From positions 23,623,720-23,687,719 of the forward strand of contig NC_079331.1 in NCBI RefSeq assembly GCF_029931775.1: a stretch of DNA of 64,000 bases. The letters run 5' to 3'. This document shows, one piece after another, positions 1 through 10,464 of the stretch. The translations under genes and the position numbers were made by a program. Numbering within the stretch: the first letter of the stretch is position 1; the number at the start of each line of letters is the position of its first letter. The notes under the pieces were generated by a model. That model was given only the letters and a program-made list of their open reading frames with translations, did no database searches and was not told the DNA's origin. Origin of the DNA: Euleptes europaea (taxonomy: Eukaryota > Chordata > Lepidosauria > Squamata > Sphaerodactylidae).

Positions 1-510
1 CATAAAGAGAATGGTGTAGAGTTGTTTTTGGTAGCTGCAGAAGGTCGCACCAGAACCAATGGGTTGAAATTAAATCAAAAGAGCTTCCAGCTAAGCATTA
101 GGAAAAACTTTCTAACAGCGGTTGCTCAATGGAACAGGCTTCCTCGGGAGGCGGTGGGCTCTCCTTTCCCTGAGGTTTTTAAGCAGAGGCTACATGACCA
201 TCTGTCAGCAATGCTGATTCTATGACCTTAGGCAGATCATGAGAGGGAGGGCAGGAAGGTTTGCATCAGTGTTTGGCTCTCCTGGCCCTTTCTTGCATGC
301 CCAGGGTAGTGCCGATCACCACTTTGGAGTCAGGAAGCAATTTTCCGCCAGGCCAGATTGGTCAGGAATCCTGGAGGATGTTTTCGTTGTTGTTATTGCC
401 ATCCCTGGGCATGGAGCAGGGGTCACTTGGGGTGTAGTTGTGAATTTCCTGCATTGTGCAGGAGGTTGGACTAGATGACCCTGGTGGTCCCTTCCAACTC
501 TATGATTCCA
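1..510 (+). mobile_element. CR1 LINE, 5'-truncated 3' end
   Basis: The first 225 bases encode the C-terminal end of a CR1 ORF2 in an open frame (EGRTRTNGLKLNQKSF, then RKNFLTAV, WNRLPRE, FPEVFKQRL). An untranslated part follows with the usual CR1 ending: GGTTGGACTAGATGACC, then TGGTCCCTTCCAACTCTATG and ATTCC. The copy continues beyond the left edge of the window and lies in ITGA11 intron 1. Confidence 0.93.
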
Positions 511-1732
511 TGTACCACCAGAGGACTCACCTTATAAACCACTCAGTCTCTCGCTGTGGCTCAAAGTGCAGCAAGCGGAGAGGGGTGTTTCTGCCTTCCC
601 TCTCAAGCCATTTTTCCTTGTTTGCCCCTTTCTCGGTGTCCTTGGTCACATGATCTCAGGACGCGTGGAGCCCGAGAAAGGGACGAGCAAGGTCCTCCCA
701 AGCCATTTCCACTAGCAAAAGGGGTGCGGGAGGGAAGGCAGAAGCTCCAAGCTGCATCAAGTGACAGAGCGTTTTCCAATGTGAGTCCCCCAATGGTACA
801 CGTGAATGGGAGCCAGACTGGGGGGCCCATGACCCAGCTCGAGTCACATCTATCATCTAGCTAGTCCATCAGAGGCAAATGCTTCAAGCACCACAGAACA
901 TCAGAAGAAGTTGTGCAAAAGTGGTCAGGGTTTAGTTCTCCTCACCTACACTTCCTTTTCATGTGAAAACAGACCTCAACCTCTGCTTTAAATATGAATA
1001 AGTGATCTATGCAGGAGGATACCCCTATTGCATATTTATTCCCGCTCCCCTACCCCCACCCCAGTTCAGACTGCCAAATGCTGCCTTTGCCTCCTGCGCA
1101 AATGAAAACTTTAACTGTTTATAAAACAGGGAAGCTTTCACCTATTTGCTGGCAATTTGACAGAGAGGATCCCTTGGGTGAAGACACTGTCTTGGAGAAT
1201 TGAACTGGATAGGGGTGGAGTTACAACCAGAAATGCCTTTCCCCTTAAAATTAATGGGAGTCAATAATATTCTGAAAGAAATGGACAGATATAATAACTA
1301 TACTTACAAATATACATAACAAAAATGAACCAAAACTGAACAATCTTTTGAGCACATCCCTCTGAAGGTTTTGTAGTTGCTGCTAAAGATGTCAGCCCTC
1401 CTATCATAGGAGGTCTGACTAGATGACCTTCAGGTGCATTCACAGGGTGGGGCTGGGAAAGTCACTGAGTCTAACTCTAGTTCAGTGGCAAGACCCTCCA
1501 CTGACCAGGAACCTTACATGCCCTCCCTCTTTGCAGAGTACCTGAGGCAATCCCAACCAATTGAAAGCCAATGTGACATCACAGCAACCCTGGATTCTAC
1601 ATCACATGACTGACCCACACATGCTACCTGTATCACACGATCAGCTCATGTCATGTGATGCATCTCTTCTGGCCTGAGGCAAGGCGGTGGCGGGGGTCCC
1701 TGTGCTCTTAGTGGTCCAGAGCTCTTCCTGCA
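511..1732. other. ITGA11 intron 1, no recognised element
   Basis: This is unique-looking sequence with no coding exon, RNA gene or clear repeat. Short open frames are scattered and show no family match. Confidence 0.5.
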
Positions 1733-2032
1733 AACAACCTGTGTGGTGTAGTGGTTAAGAGCGGAGGTTTGGAGCAGTGGACTCTGATCTCGAGAACCGG
1801 GTTTGATTCCCCACTCCTCCACGTAAGCGGCGGAGGCTAATCTGGTGAACTGGGTTGGTTTCCCCGCTCCACCACACGAAAAAAACTGGGTGACCTTGGG
1901 CAAGTCACACTCTTTCAGCCCCACCTACCTCACAGGGTGTCTGATGTGGGGAAAGGAAGATGACTGTAAGCTGGTTTGATTCTCCCTTAAGGGGTAGAGA
2001 AAATCAGCATATAAAAACCAACTCTTCTTCTT
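1733..2032 (+). mobile_element. tRNA-derived SINE, CTT-tailed family
   Basis: The tRNA-like head is GTGGTGTAGTGGTTAAGAGCG with a B-box-like GGTTTGATTCC. The body is shared by about ten copies in the window (CTAATCTGGTGAACTGG, CTTGGGCAAGTCACAC). The end is GGTAGAGAAAATCAGCATAT followed by ACCAACTCTTCTTCTT. This is the reference full-length plus-strand copy. Confidence 0.88.
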
Positions 2033-2164
2033 GTCCCTTCCATGGAGGGGGGCCCAGGCGCCACCATCCCCAGCAAACAGGGGAGGGGGAGGCAGCCACT
2101 ACACCTGGAAGGAGGCGCCTCCCACTGCCTCCTCCTCCTCGCAAAGGCCAGGGCAAGAACGTGG

Positions 2165-2385
2165 TGGAAAAGGCTGTCAAGTCGCAGCCTACTGACAGCA
2201 ACCCTGTCGGTTTTTCAAGGCAAGAGACATTCAGAGGTGGTTTGCCGCTGCCTGCCTCTGCATAGTGATCCTGGACTTCCTTGGTGGTCTCCCATCCCGG
2301 GACTTACCAGGGCTGACCCCGCTTAGCTTCCCAGAGAAGGCGAGTTTGGGCTAACCGAGGCGACCCCGGTGTGGCTGGGAAGGCC
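2165..2385 (-). mobile_element. 5S-rRNA-derived SINE (SINE3 type)
   Basis: The plus strand carries CTTGGTGGTCTCCCATCC and CCAGGGCTGACCCCGCTTAGC. These are the reverse complement of the 5S rRNA internal promoter region (GCTAAGCAGGGTC, GGATGGGAGACC). The flanking GACAGCAACCCTGT and GCAAGAGACATTCAGAGG belong to the body and tail shared with other copies here. It lies in ITGA11 intron 1 next to exon 1. Confidence 0.8.
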
Positions 2386-2909
2386 AAGGGCCCAGCCAGC
2401 CCTACAGTCTTCGACCAGCCAAGCCCAGATCTCCCCTGGCTGTGAATTGAACCTTGACATGAGTTCAAGCGACAAGCTGTTAAGCGTCTTTGCGGAGCCC
2501 AGGCGGATTTCGACAAACAGCCCCCAAAAAAATAAATGAATGCGACCGGGTGGGTTTTTTGCAGCAGTGAGGGGACCCCCCAGCCGGGTCCGGCGGGCAA
2601 GCGGCAGGGCGCCGGGCTGAGCGGCGTGCGGGACGCCCGGCCCGTGGCCACGGGGAAGGCGCCGGCCCGGAGCCCCCGACACGAGCCGGCCCGGCCCCGC
2701 TCGCCTGCTGAGCTGGAAGCGGCTGGGGCGCGCCGAGGCAGAGACTTTCGCCCGTGCAGGATCGAGGCCACGCAACCGCCGGGGGTCCCTCCGCGCCCCC
2801 CGGGGAGCTCCCTGTGCTGCCGGCGCTGGCCTGCGCGGAGAGCTGCCCCGGGCCCCCCGGGCCCCGCTCCCCACGTGCCGCCGCGACGCGTGGCGCGCCC
2901 CGTGGCCGC

Positions 2910-2915
2910 CCTTAC
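2910..2915 (-). other. ITGA11: Splice donor of ITGA11 exon 1
   Basis: The minus-strand sequence GTAAGG follows CAG directly at the end of the coding block. It gives a phase-1 intron that runs to the left edge of the window. Confidence 0.8.
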
Positions 2916-2967
2916 CTGCCAGCAGGCCCAGCGCCCAGGCGGCGGCCAGCCCAAGGGACAGCTCCAT
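2916..2967 (-). CDS. ITGA11: Integrin alpha-11, first coding exon (signal peptide)
   Basis: On the minus strand an ATG in a strong context (GCCATGG) opens MELSLGLAAAWALGLLA plus the first base of a Gly codon. A consensus donor, CAG|GTAAGG, follows directly at 2915. Human integrin alpha-11 begins MDLPRGLVVAWALSLWPG (recalled from the family). The match covers M-D/E-L, G-L, A-W-A-L and the final G, and exon 1 of such collagen-binding integrins encodes the signal peptide and ends in phase 1. ITGA11 pairs with integrin beta-1 as a plasma-membrane receptor for fibrillar collagens on mesenchymal cells; this peptide directs it into the ER. The remaining exons lie left of the window. The neighbour, CORO2B in divergent orientation, matches the mammalian gene order and raises confidence. 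The peptide is short, so another secreted protein is not fully excluded. Confidence 0.85.
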
Positions 2968-3300
2968 GGCACCGCCCCACCGTCCCGCCGCCGGGCGGCC
3001 CCACGCCCCACGCCCAAGCCCGGCTGCAGGCGGCGCCCCACACCGCCGGCCCGGCCCGCTCCGCTCGCCCCGCGCCTCTGCCCCGACGGCCGCCGCACCG
3101 CACCGCACCGCGCCGCGGGAGGAGAGGCGAGGAAGTGGGAGGGGAGGCGCGCGGAGGGAGGGAGGGAGGGACGGCCCCGCCGCCGCCGCCGCCCCGGCCA
3201 GCCAGCCAGCCCCCCTCTCCGGTTGGGGGGGCACATCTGCAGGGCTGGCCCGGGGTAGCGGCGTGTGCCGAGCCGGCCCCCCGCACTTTCCCTAGGCTCC

Positions 3301-3984
3301 CAGAGAGCTTCAGCCCCACATCCCTGCCCGTGGGAGCCTCTCCTCTCAGCCCTGAACCTCCACGCTGAGAGGCAGTCTACCTCTGGAGGCGGAAAGCCGG
3401 GGACTAACAATGTTTTCATGGCTGTTTTTACGCTTTAACTTTAAAAATGGTTTTAATGGGGCGTGTGTGTGTGTCTGGGGGGTTGATAGTACTGGTTTTA
3501 AAATGTGATTTTATCAGGCACGGTGTAAATGGTTAGCTGCCTCCTGGGCCCTTGTAAGGGCGGAAAGGCAGGATACGCATTTGGCAAATAAATAACAAGC
3601 CGGGGAAGCTGGCTTGTTCGTGTCCAGAGGCGTTGCTGGTGACTGTGGGAAACAGTGTTGCCGGAGATGGGGAAAAGAGACTCGCCCCCTCCGGAGTCAG
3701 GGCCGTGGGGGGTTGAGCCCCAAGCGCCATCCACAGCTAACCCCTCAAAAATCACCAGTCTTGTCATCCAGTATGAATGGCAATGGCACATTTTGATGCC
3801 ACGCTTGGAATTGCCCGTTCCCAGATTTCCCAGGTTTGCAGAAACAGATCAAATTCAGGCAGTTTGACGAAGCCATCCGGATGCCCCCTTTAGCTTCTCC
3901 TCTGCCAAGGGATGGTTCAGTGCAGCAGGGGTGGGGGTGCTCCGAATTAGACTGTGAATGCCCAAGCAATGTCAACTTGGCTGC
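3301..3984. other. ITGA11 upstream flank, with possible LINE 3' tail at 3480-3600
   Basis: At 3480-3600 the run TTTTAAAATGTGATTTTATC, then CCTTGTAAGGGCGGAAAGGC and AAATAAATAAC, resembles the ending of L2/CR1-group LINEs, but only the tail is present. The rest shows no recognised element. Confidence 0.4.
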
Positions 3985-4289
3985 CAACTTGGAAGGCTTT
4001 AAGAGGGGAGTGGACATGTTCATGGAGGAGAGGGCTATCCATGGCTACTAGCAAAAATGGATACTAGTCATGATTCATACCTCTTCTCCCCAGTATCAGA
4101 GGAGCATGCCTGTCATATTAGGTACTGTGGAACCCAGGCAGGGCAATGCTGCTGCAGTCGTCTTGCTTGTGGGCTTTCTAGAGGCACCCGGTTGGCCACT
4201 GTGTGAACAGACAGCTGGACTTGATGGATCTCAGTCTGATCCAGCAGGGCCTTTCTTATGTTCTTATGTTCTTAATGACCCTTGCAACT
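3985..4289 (+). mobile_element. CR1-group LINE 3' end (TTCTTATG tail)
   Basis: The copy starts near GGCTGCCAACTTGGAAGGC and ends CAGCAGGGCCTTTC followed by TTATGTTCTTATGTTCTTA. The 3' UTR wording (GTTGGCCACTGTGTGAACAG, CTGGACTTGATGGA) is the same as in the minus-strand copy at 53.9 kb. No coding part remains. Confidence 0.85.
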
Positions 4290-4567
4290 AGGATACGGGC
4301 CCTCTGATGGAGGATGAGTGTGTGTACCCAATGGAACAAAGTGCAGGATTACAAGGCCATTTCAGGTAGCGAAACCGGCACGGGGGCAGCATTAAATCCC
4401 CTCTCCCCGTGCCATCGTCCCAGTCAAAATGGGGGGGGGGCAAGTTGCCTGCTTTTGATTGCATTAAAAATGCCTTAGAGCTCATTTGCGGAACTCCAAG
4501 CATCTTGTCCAGTTTAGTCTAAAGAGACAGCGGAGTGGCTGCTCAGTTACTATGAGCCAAGACAGCC

Positions 4568-4582
4568 TCTATGTGTAGAAGC
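4568..4582. repeat. Target-site duplication, left copy
   Basis: The 15 bases TCTATGTGTAGAAGC recur exactly at 4713-4727, on the other side of a 130 bp insertion. Confidence 0.85.
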
Positions 4583-4712
4583 GGATAGATCACGATGGGT
4601 AGCCGTGTTAGTCTGTCACTAGCAGTAGAAAAGAGCAAGAGTTCAGTAGCACCTTAAAGACTAACAAAATTTCTGGCAGAGTATGAGTTTTCGTGAGCCA
4701 CAGCTCACTTCT
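4583..4712 (-). mobile_element. Short hammerhead-related retroelement copy (Penelope-like), family B
   Basis: The element is 130 bp between exact 15-bp target-site duplications. On the minus strand it begins inside a hammerhead-like core: AGA, then the hairpin GTGAGC-TGTG-GCTCAC, then GAAAACTCATAC. It continues through TTTTGTTAGTCTTTAAGGTG and ends GACTAACACGGCTACCC. Related arms occur at 23.1, 23.4 and 55.6-55.7 kb. The assignment to Penelope-like elements rests on the known presence of hammerheads in that class. The CUGA part of the core is absent, so this copy is not a complete ribozyme. Confidence 0.7.
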
Positions 4713-4727
4713 TCTATGTGTAGAAGC
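4713..4727. repeat. Target-site duplication, right copy
   Basis: TCTATGTGTAGAAGC is identical to 4568-4582. Confidence 0.85.
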
Positions 4728-4825
4728 AGAATGCCAAAGAACGCTGGGTTACTCTGTATACATACCCAAGGGGGATGTGTTCCCAGGCTAGGGAGGCCCC
4801 ACTATAAGGCCCTCTTGTGGCCATA

Positions 4826-5064
4826 CACTGTATTTATTGATTAAATTTATACCCTCCTTTTCTCCCCTACGGGGACCCAAAGTGACTGACATCATTCTCC
4901 TCTCCTCCATTTGATCCTCACAACAACTTTGCGAAGTGGGTTAGGCTGAGAAGGTGTGACTGGCCCAAGGTCAGCCCACGAGCATCAATGACAGAGGGGC
5001 ATTTGAACCTGGGTCTCTCAGATACTAGTCCGAGACTGTGACCACTATGCCACCCTGCCTCTCT
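4826..5064 (-). mobile_element. tRNA-derived SINE, second family
   Basis: Read on the minus strand it has a tRNA-like head (GTGGCATAGTGGTCACAGTC), a body with GGGCTGACCTTGGGCCAGTC, AACCCACTTCGCAAAGTTGT and GTGAGGATCAAATGGAGGAG, and a tail ending near a TTTATTGATTAAAT stretch. The same family appears at 10.5, 46.9, 59.8 and 63.5 kb. Confidence 0.78.
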
Positions 5065-5224
5065 ATACACTGTGGGCTCAGTCGACACATCCCAAAGGCT
5101 TTGTGTTTGTGAGGGAACAGCAGGAGGGCTTTCATGGTGGGGGCAAAAGAGGAGAACCACCATTGATCCCCTCAGTGGACGCATTCCCAGGCTTTGGAGG
5201 GTGGGGAGGGTGGGGCTTGGGGCT

Positions 5225-5745
5225 GCAAAGGGGCAAGGGGATTCATGACCTCCTCTCCTGGTATGTCCCCCAAAGAGCCTTACGCTCTACCAACAATAAT
5301 CTGCTGGTGGTCCCCGGCCCGAAGCGTGTGCGGCTGTCCTCAACAAGGGCCAGGGCTTTTTCAGCACTGGCCCCAGCCTGGTGGAATAGTTTTCTTGGTG
5401 ACATCAGGGCCCTGCAGGATTTTAAGGAGCTCTGCAGGGCCTGTAAAGTGGAGCTATTCCACCAGCCCTGTAACTGAGGGCAGCCATGAGTGGATCCATC
5501 ATTACTGGCCTCCCCATCTCCCCCCGCCCCCACTCTTGGCATCTGTGGGGGGTTGACTTGCCATAACACAGTTACACTGTGGCGTCTGAGTTGTTTTAAG
5601 GCCATCTGGTTTATGGTTTTAATATGTGGTTTAAAATTATTGTTCTATGGTTTTATGTATTTTAAAGGCTGTTACCCGCCCTGAGCCTGGCGTGCCGAGA
5701 ATGAGGATGGGCTACAAATTTGAAAAGACAAACAAACAAATAAAT
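5225..5745 (+). mobile_element. L2-like LINE 3' end with ORF2 C-terminus
   Basis: The frame ending at 5477 reads YVPQRALRSTNNNLLVVPGP, then RVRLSSTRARAFSALAPAWW and FLGDIRALQDFKELCRACK before a stop. This is the C-terminal motif series of L2-type ORF2 proteins. The 3' UTR has GTTACCCGCCCTGAGCC and ends in an AAATAAATAATAAAT tail at about 5745. Confidence 0.82.
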
Positions 5746-6357
5746 AATAAATGGGGAGTCACAGTCGTCACAGATGCCAGACAAGCTGCCTGTAGGGTCC
5801 CCATCCCCACCCACACGACCCATGCCAACTCCACCAGTGGGGGCAAGATGGACGAAGTCAGGCACACAGTAAACACAGCCCAATGCGTCCATGCTTGTTT
5901 ATTAAAACTTGTTTATTAAAACTTTTCTGCAGTTCTGCAGCTTTACCACTCTGCACCATAGGGCCACCATAGAAGCCTGTTAAGCCTGGCTGTCTCCCTT
6001 GGTGCATGTGGCAAAGTACCTTCACCTCCATTTGGTGTGGCCTCTTAAACTTGACATAAGTTAGGGCATCAGGAGCTCTCAATCCATCTAGGGTAGGCTG
6101 GAATATTTGCTAGACTTTTAAAACACGTATCCAGATAAAGAACCACGGGGCCTTCCTTTTCCACCTCCTGAGGGGCAAAACGTAGGAATCTGGCCTGTCT
6201 TAGAAATTCAGATCCAGCCAAGAATTCCTCCACCTTCTCTTTGTGGCTTGGTAAAAATGCAGTCAGTTAGGCAGGTTGACCACTATCTATGAGACATCAA
6301 TTGCATAAAAAGGGGTAGAGGAATATGCTTTATTTATACTTAAAACCATTTATTTTA
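5746..6357. other. Intergenic, nothing recognised
   Basis: Unique-looking sequence with a short direct repeat (AAACTTGTTTATTAAAACTT) near 5897-5922. No gene or clear element. Confidence 0.45.
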
Positions 6358-6492
6358 AACAGGGAAACCAACCTGTTTCACCAGATTTGAGGCCACCGCT
6401 CATGTGGAGGAGTGGGGAATCAAACCTGGGTCTCCAGATTAGAGGCCACTACTCTTAACCACCACTCTTAACCACTACACCACACTGGCTCT
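6358..6492 (-). mobile_element. CTT-family tRNA SINE, 5' half
   Basis: Reverse complement of the tRNA-like head and first part of the body (AACCTGTTTCACCAGATTTG, then GAGGAGTGGGGAATCAAACC, then CTACACCACACTGGCTC). The 3' half and CTT tail are missing. Confidence 0.8.
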
Positions 6493-6661
6493 CAACTATT
6501 GAGAAGAAGGCATATAACACGAGCACTAAATGCAGTTCTCTTTCCCTAGATATAAAACGTCTCTCTCCGTTGTGGTGGATTAAGAGGGAGAAAGTTAAAA
6601 AAAAGATAAATCTTCAGGCTGAGAGGGAGAAGAAGTGGGGGCCACCTTCATCCTCCTATAG

Positions 6662-6976
6662 CAGGGGTGGGGAACGTCAGGCCCGGGGGCTGTATAAGGC
6701 CCGCGAAATCATTTGGTCTGGCCCTTCATGGGTCCTGGCAGCTCTCTAGCTCAGAAGGATTCTGCCCTGCCTGAATCTCTTGGGCCCAGCTGGGGACAGC
6801 AGAGCTCAAAAGCAAGTCGCTCTATTTGGCAGACACTCGGAGCTGTCTCCGGTCCTGCCTCTTGCCTAAATGTTTGACCAAATATAGCAGGCTAATTTTT
6901 AAGTTGATAATTTTGTATGGCCCCCCGAATGATGTTATAAATATCCAAATGGCCCTTGGCAGAAAAAAGGTTCCCC
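6662..6976 (+). mobile_element. hAT-type (Charlie-like) non-autonomous DNA transposon
   Basis: The 5' end is CAGGGGTGGGGAACGTCAGG and the 3' end is GGCAGAAAAAAGGTTCCCC, matching hAT termini of the CAGGGGTGGGGAACC type. A repeated CCTATAG flanks both ends (6655-6661 and 6975-6981), overlapping the slightly shortened right terminus. No transposase is present. Confidence 0.72.
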
Positions 6977-7167
6977 TATAGAATACAAACTGCAAGCTTG
7001 TGCAGCCTCAATTTTCCTCAGGGTCATGCAGGGAAGGGAGAGGGGATTTAACCCCTCACTAGTTTTTGCCAGCTGAGATCCCCTCCTTTTTATTAACATT
7101 TTAAAGAGGGAAAGGACACATCCCATAAAAACACAACTTTTCCTCTTTAATGTGCTCATTAACCAGC

Positions 7168-7480
7168 ATGGAGCCAGCGTGGTGTAGTGGTTAAGAGCGG
7201 TGGTTTGGAGCAGTGGTCTCTGATCTGGAGAACCGGGTTTGATTCTCCACTCTTCTACATGAGTGACGGAGGCTAATCTGGTGAACTGGATTTGTTTCCC
7301 TACTCCTACACACAAAGCCAGCTGGGTGACCTTGGGCCAGTCACATTCTCTCAGCCCCACCCACCTTGCAGGGTGTCTGTTGTGGGGAGGGGAAGGGAAG
7401 GTTTCCGTAAGACGGTTTGAGTCTCCCTTAAGTGGTAGAGAAAGTCGGCATATAAAAGCCAACTCTTCTTCTTCTAACAA
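7168..7480 (+). mobile_element. CTT-family tRNA SINE, full length
   Basis: Head GCGTGGTGTAGTGGTTAAG, body GGAGAACCGGGTTTGATTC and CTAATCTGGTGAACTGG, tail GTCGGCATATAAAAGCCAAC then TCTTCTTCTTC. Confidence 0.9.
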
Positions 7481-7890
7481 ACACATCACTTGCAGTTCTT
7501 CTAGCCCGAAAGCTAACCAGAGAAAGTTTTTGATAGTCTTCATCCTACTTAGGAAGTCTGTCTTACCATAACATTTCCTCCACCCCAAAGTTGTATATTT
7601 TCCACCTGTTATGGGGATCAGGCTTCATTGAACCACTATTTAACCCTGGCAAAATCCAGTAGGTTACCACCATTTCTACTGGCCCCAATCCTATGCCTTT
7701 AATGACAGGTCAATGTTAGTAAATCAGAAATGGAGCTTATCCTTGCAGGGAGGTAACGTGAGTCAGGATGTTCTTAAAGACGTAGAGTTGGGACAGTCAA
7801 ATAAGGTGGCAGTTTTGCACCCCATCTCTCATGGACAGACATCTGCTCTTCGGTTGCTTTGCCATCACTGATCTAGATTTCACTGATCAT
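7481..7890. other. Intergenic, nothing recognised
   Basis: No coding exon, RNA gene or repeat family identified. Confidence 0.45.
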
Positions 7891-7894
7891 ACCA

Positions 7895-8095
7895 GGGGAG
7901 GGGTTGTGGCTCAGAGGGACAGCAACTGCTCTGCATGCAAAAGTTCCCAGGTTCAATCGGCAACATCTCCAGCTGAAAGGATCAAGTAACAGGTGACGTG
8001 AAAGGCCTCCACCTGAGACCCTGTCTGACAATTTTGACCTGACTGGATCAGTGATCTGAGCCTCAATATAAGGCAGCTGCAGGTGTTCCTGTGTG
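7895..8095 (+). mobile_element. tRNA-Ala-like SINE
   Basis: The head GGGGTTGTGGCTCAGAGG, TGCTCTGCATGCAAAAG and GGTTCAATCGGCAACATCTCC follows tRNA-Ala. The body has GTGAAAGGCCTCCACCTGAG and the tail AATATAAGGCAGCTGCAGGT. It is more diverged than the copies at 41.1 and 57.4-58.3 kb. Confidence 0.75.
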
Positions 8096-9869
8096 TGCCC
8101 AACCCCTGCAGAGCTCTGAGCGTGTCCCAGAAAAGAGTCTGAGAACTCCGAGGTTCGTCTCCAAGCCAAATCTGCTCCTGCTGTGATTTTTCTGCCATAT
8201 CGCAGTGACTTCACAGTCTGCTTCTTTCTGGGATGAAGTGTTCATGTGCCGAACAAAGATCAAGCCAGAGCATTCTCCTGCTGAAGAATGTCTCCGATAT
8301 TCCTGACCTTCTAATAATGAACTCAAAGCCCCAGAAACAGATGTATTTCCATGGTGGGGGTTCTGCCAAACTTTCAGTCGTGTCTAGCATGCACCACGAA
8401 ATGAATAGCTTGCTAACTCTCTGTGACAAATTCCAGAAATAACTTTAGCAGACCTCTTTTTGAGACATGACTTTCCAGGTTGGCCGAGCGATCTGCAGAG
8501 GATTCAGCTCAGCGCTTGCGTGCTCACGTTCCTTCCTCGTAAACTTTCCTGCAGAAGCCTTCGGCTGAAGACTTGGCTCCCTTTGAAATGTCTTCATTGG
8601 GAACCTGTTCCAGTGGAAAGACGAGAATGAGCCCTATAATATTGTTTCCGAGTATTGGCATTTGAACCCTGCCAAGATTCTAAATAACCTACCCTATTTT
8701 TGTCAGGATTCATACAAATGAGCTGGACGATTCCTAAGAGACTGATAAATCCGGACAAATCGTGATGTAACTTTGAAAGCATGATGGGGCAGGCACCTGA
8801 AGAGAATCAACATCTCTCCTGCCAGACTCTGACAACAGGGGAGCCCCCAGGAGAGAACCTGGGCCTTTGCTGCCAACTCAAAGGGAAATCCAGCACGGAG
8901 AGTCCCCATGAGGCCCATTAGAGATGTGGGGGTGGGGTGGGGGAGCAGGGGAATTCTTGCACAGCTCATCTTAGCCTATTGCGGGAATTACAACTGGATC
9001 CCCATAACTGTTTCCTGCATTTTCTGATACTAAAATCAGAATGTTTGGCTTCAGGAGCTTGCAAGATATCCCCCTCCCCCGGCTTTAAGCGTTACTCTTG
9101 GGCTATTTATGCAGGGTTGATTTTGATGCTCGCTCAAAACTCCTTTTTAAAACCCGACCTTTAAAATGCCTATTCACGGTCCTGATACAAGAGGAGAAAG
9201 TCAAACAAATTCCACCCCCCCACTCGCCCGCTCCTTCATTCCTTCGTTTGCATAGTCATTAGCAATCATTGTTTGCATAGCTAACCCACGGCTGTGATTC
9301 TTCATGCTTCCTTGAGTGGATGCTTCGAGGCGGGGACGGAGCAAATAAAAGTTGTGTGAAAGGGGCTCTTAAGAAATGCGAAGCAGGTATGCGCCAGCTT
9401 TGCAGTGACTTCTGAAATGACGGTTCAGTGTGAAAAACTAAAAAAAATATATGCAGGGCACTTCAGCCTGGACCGCGTTGCTAATTACCAAGCATAAACG
9501 GCCTTGATGAAGAGAACAAATGTCAAAATTCATTGGAAAAGAAGGACATTCGTTTTGGGGGACTTGCTGTGTGTGTGTTCCTTTTTGTATATCCAGCCTA
9601 GTGAGGCACCCTGTTCTTCAGTGGTCCGCCGCCCCCCCGCCCCCAGTGCTTCCCAAGGTTGCAGATGATAGAGTTGCCTTAATGCCGCATTTCCTATTGG
9701 ATTATCTCCTGCCTCACACTGAAGCTTTCCACACAGCTTGGATGCTCTTAGGAAGAAGATTCCTGCTTCCACAAAGATTCGTGGTACCTCTGAGCACCTC
9801 CTAAGTCTGCTTTCTTTCCACACCTGCTTTGCTGCAGTCTTTTTGGAAAGATGTCATCTTCTGGTCACT
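8096..9869. other. Unique intergenic sequence with possible regulatory core
   Basis: About 1.8 kb without any recognised repeat, unusual in this window. The part from about 9000 to 9520 is AT-rich and includes two GTTTGCATAG boxes. No exon can be supported. Confidence 0.45.
9246..9280. promoter_or_regulatory. Paired octamer-like motif cluster
   Basis: GTTTGCATAG occurs at 9246-9255 and again at 9271-9280. Between them are TCATTAGC and ATCATTG, which resemble homeodomain and SOX half-sites. The spacing and AT-rich unique setting suggest an enhancer core, but this is inference only. Confidence 0.3.
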
Positions 9870-9976
9870 AGGGGTGTGGAGGGGGGAGGTAGTTGTGAAT
9901 TTCCTGCGTTGTGCAGGGGGTTGGACTTGATGGCCCTGGTGGTCCCTTCCAACTCTATGATTCTATGATTCTATGT
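9870..9976 (+). mobile_element. CR1 LINE, last 100 bp
   Basis: TAGTTGTGAATTTCCTGCG, GTTGGACTTGATGGCCC, GGTCCCTTCCAACTCTATG and two ATTCTATG units form a standard CR1 terminus. Confidence 0.9.
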
Positions 9977-10464
9977 CAGCAAAGCTGGGTGGGGGCTGCC
10001 ACAGATATGGGAAAGTCCAGATCTTTCCTGGTCTCACCCCCACTGGGGCCATTTTCCCTACCCTGGTCCCAGTAGAATCCAGGGTCTCCCATGGATTTTG
10101 CTTATGGGACCAAAGGTGAAGTTTGCTGAGAGACAATTGCAGAGCCACCCAAAGCAGACTTATACCCTTCCAACTCCACTGAAGTAGATGGGCTCAGAAA
10201 GGTCTCGTTCTGCTAAGGATGGCACTGTAATTCCATAAATGAATACATATAAGCACAGATGAATGCTTGATAGCATTTTTTTTTTCTGAAGAATTACTGG
10301 AATGCGCTGAGAGACAGAATGACCCTTTGGAACATAACCCCAGTGGAATTAACATCTCTCAAAATACTGTCCTGACAAGACAGTTTTGGGAGACAGATAA
10401 TTTCATAAATTCAAGGACAGAATTCTGTAGGTATGTGCTATTTATCTAGTACATTTCCTTTGTG
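9977..10464. other. Intergenic, nothing recognised
   Basis: No gene or repeat identified. Confidence 0.45.

Larger units (their letters stand above)
2540..3300 (-). promoter_or_regulatory. ITGA11: CpG-island promoter and 5' UTR of ITGA11
   Basis: About 760 bp is strongly GC- and CpG-rich, in contrast to its surroundings, and is centred on the ITGA11 first coding exon. No TATA box is visible just upstream of the start codon on the minus strand. GC boxes and a GGAGGGAGGGAGGG tract at about 3152-3170 fit a TATA-less housekeeping-like core promoter. The transcription start cannot be fixed from sequence; it should lie between about 2970 and 3300. Long open frames on both strands here are a by-product of the high GC content. 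Confidence 0.7.

Noticed and set aside
2304-3419. Long open frames on both strands (up to 371 codons) in the ITGA11 CpG island
   Set aside because: High GC content removes stop codons; the frames are Arg/Pro/Ala-rich without domains and overlap on both strands. Only the 52-base signal-peptide exon with its donor is supported.
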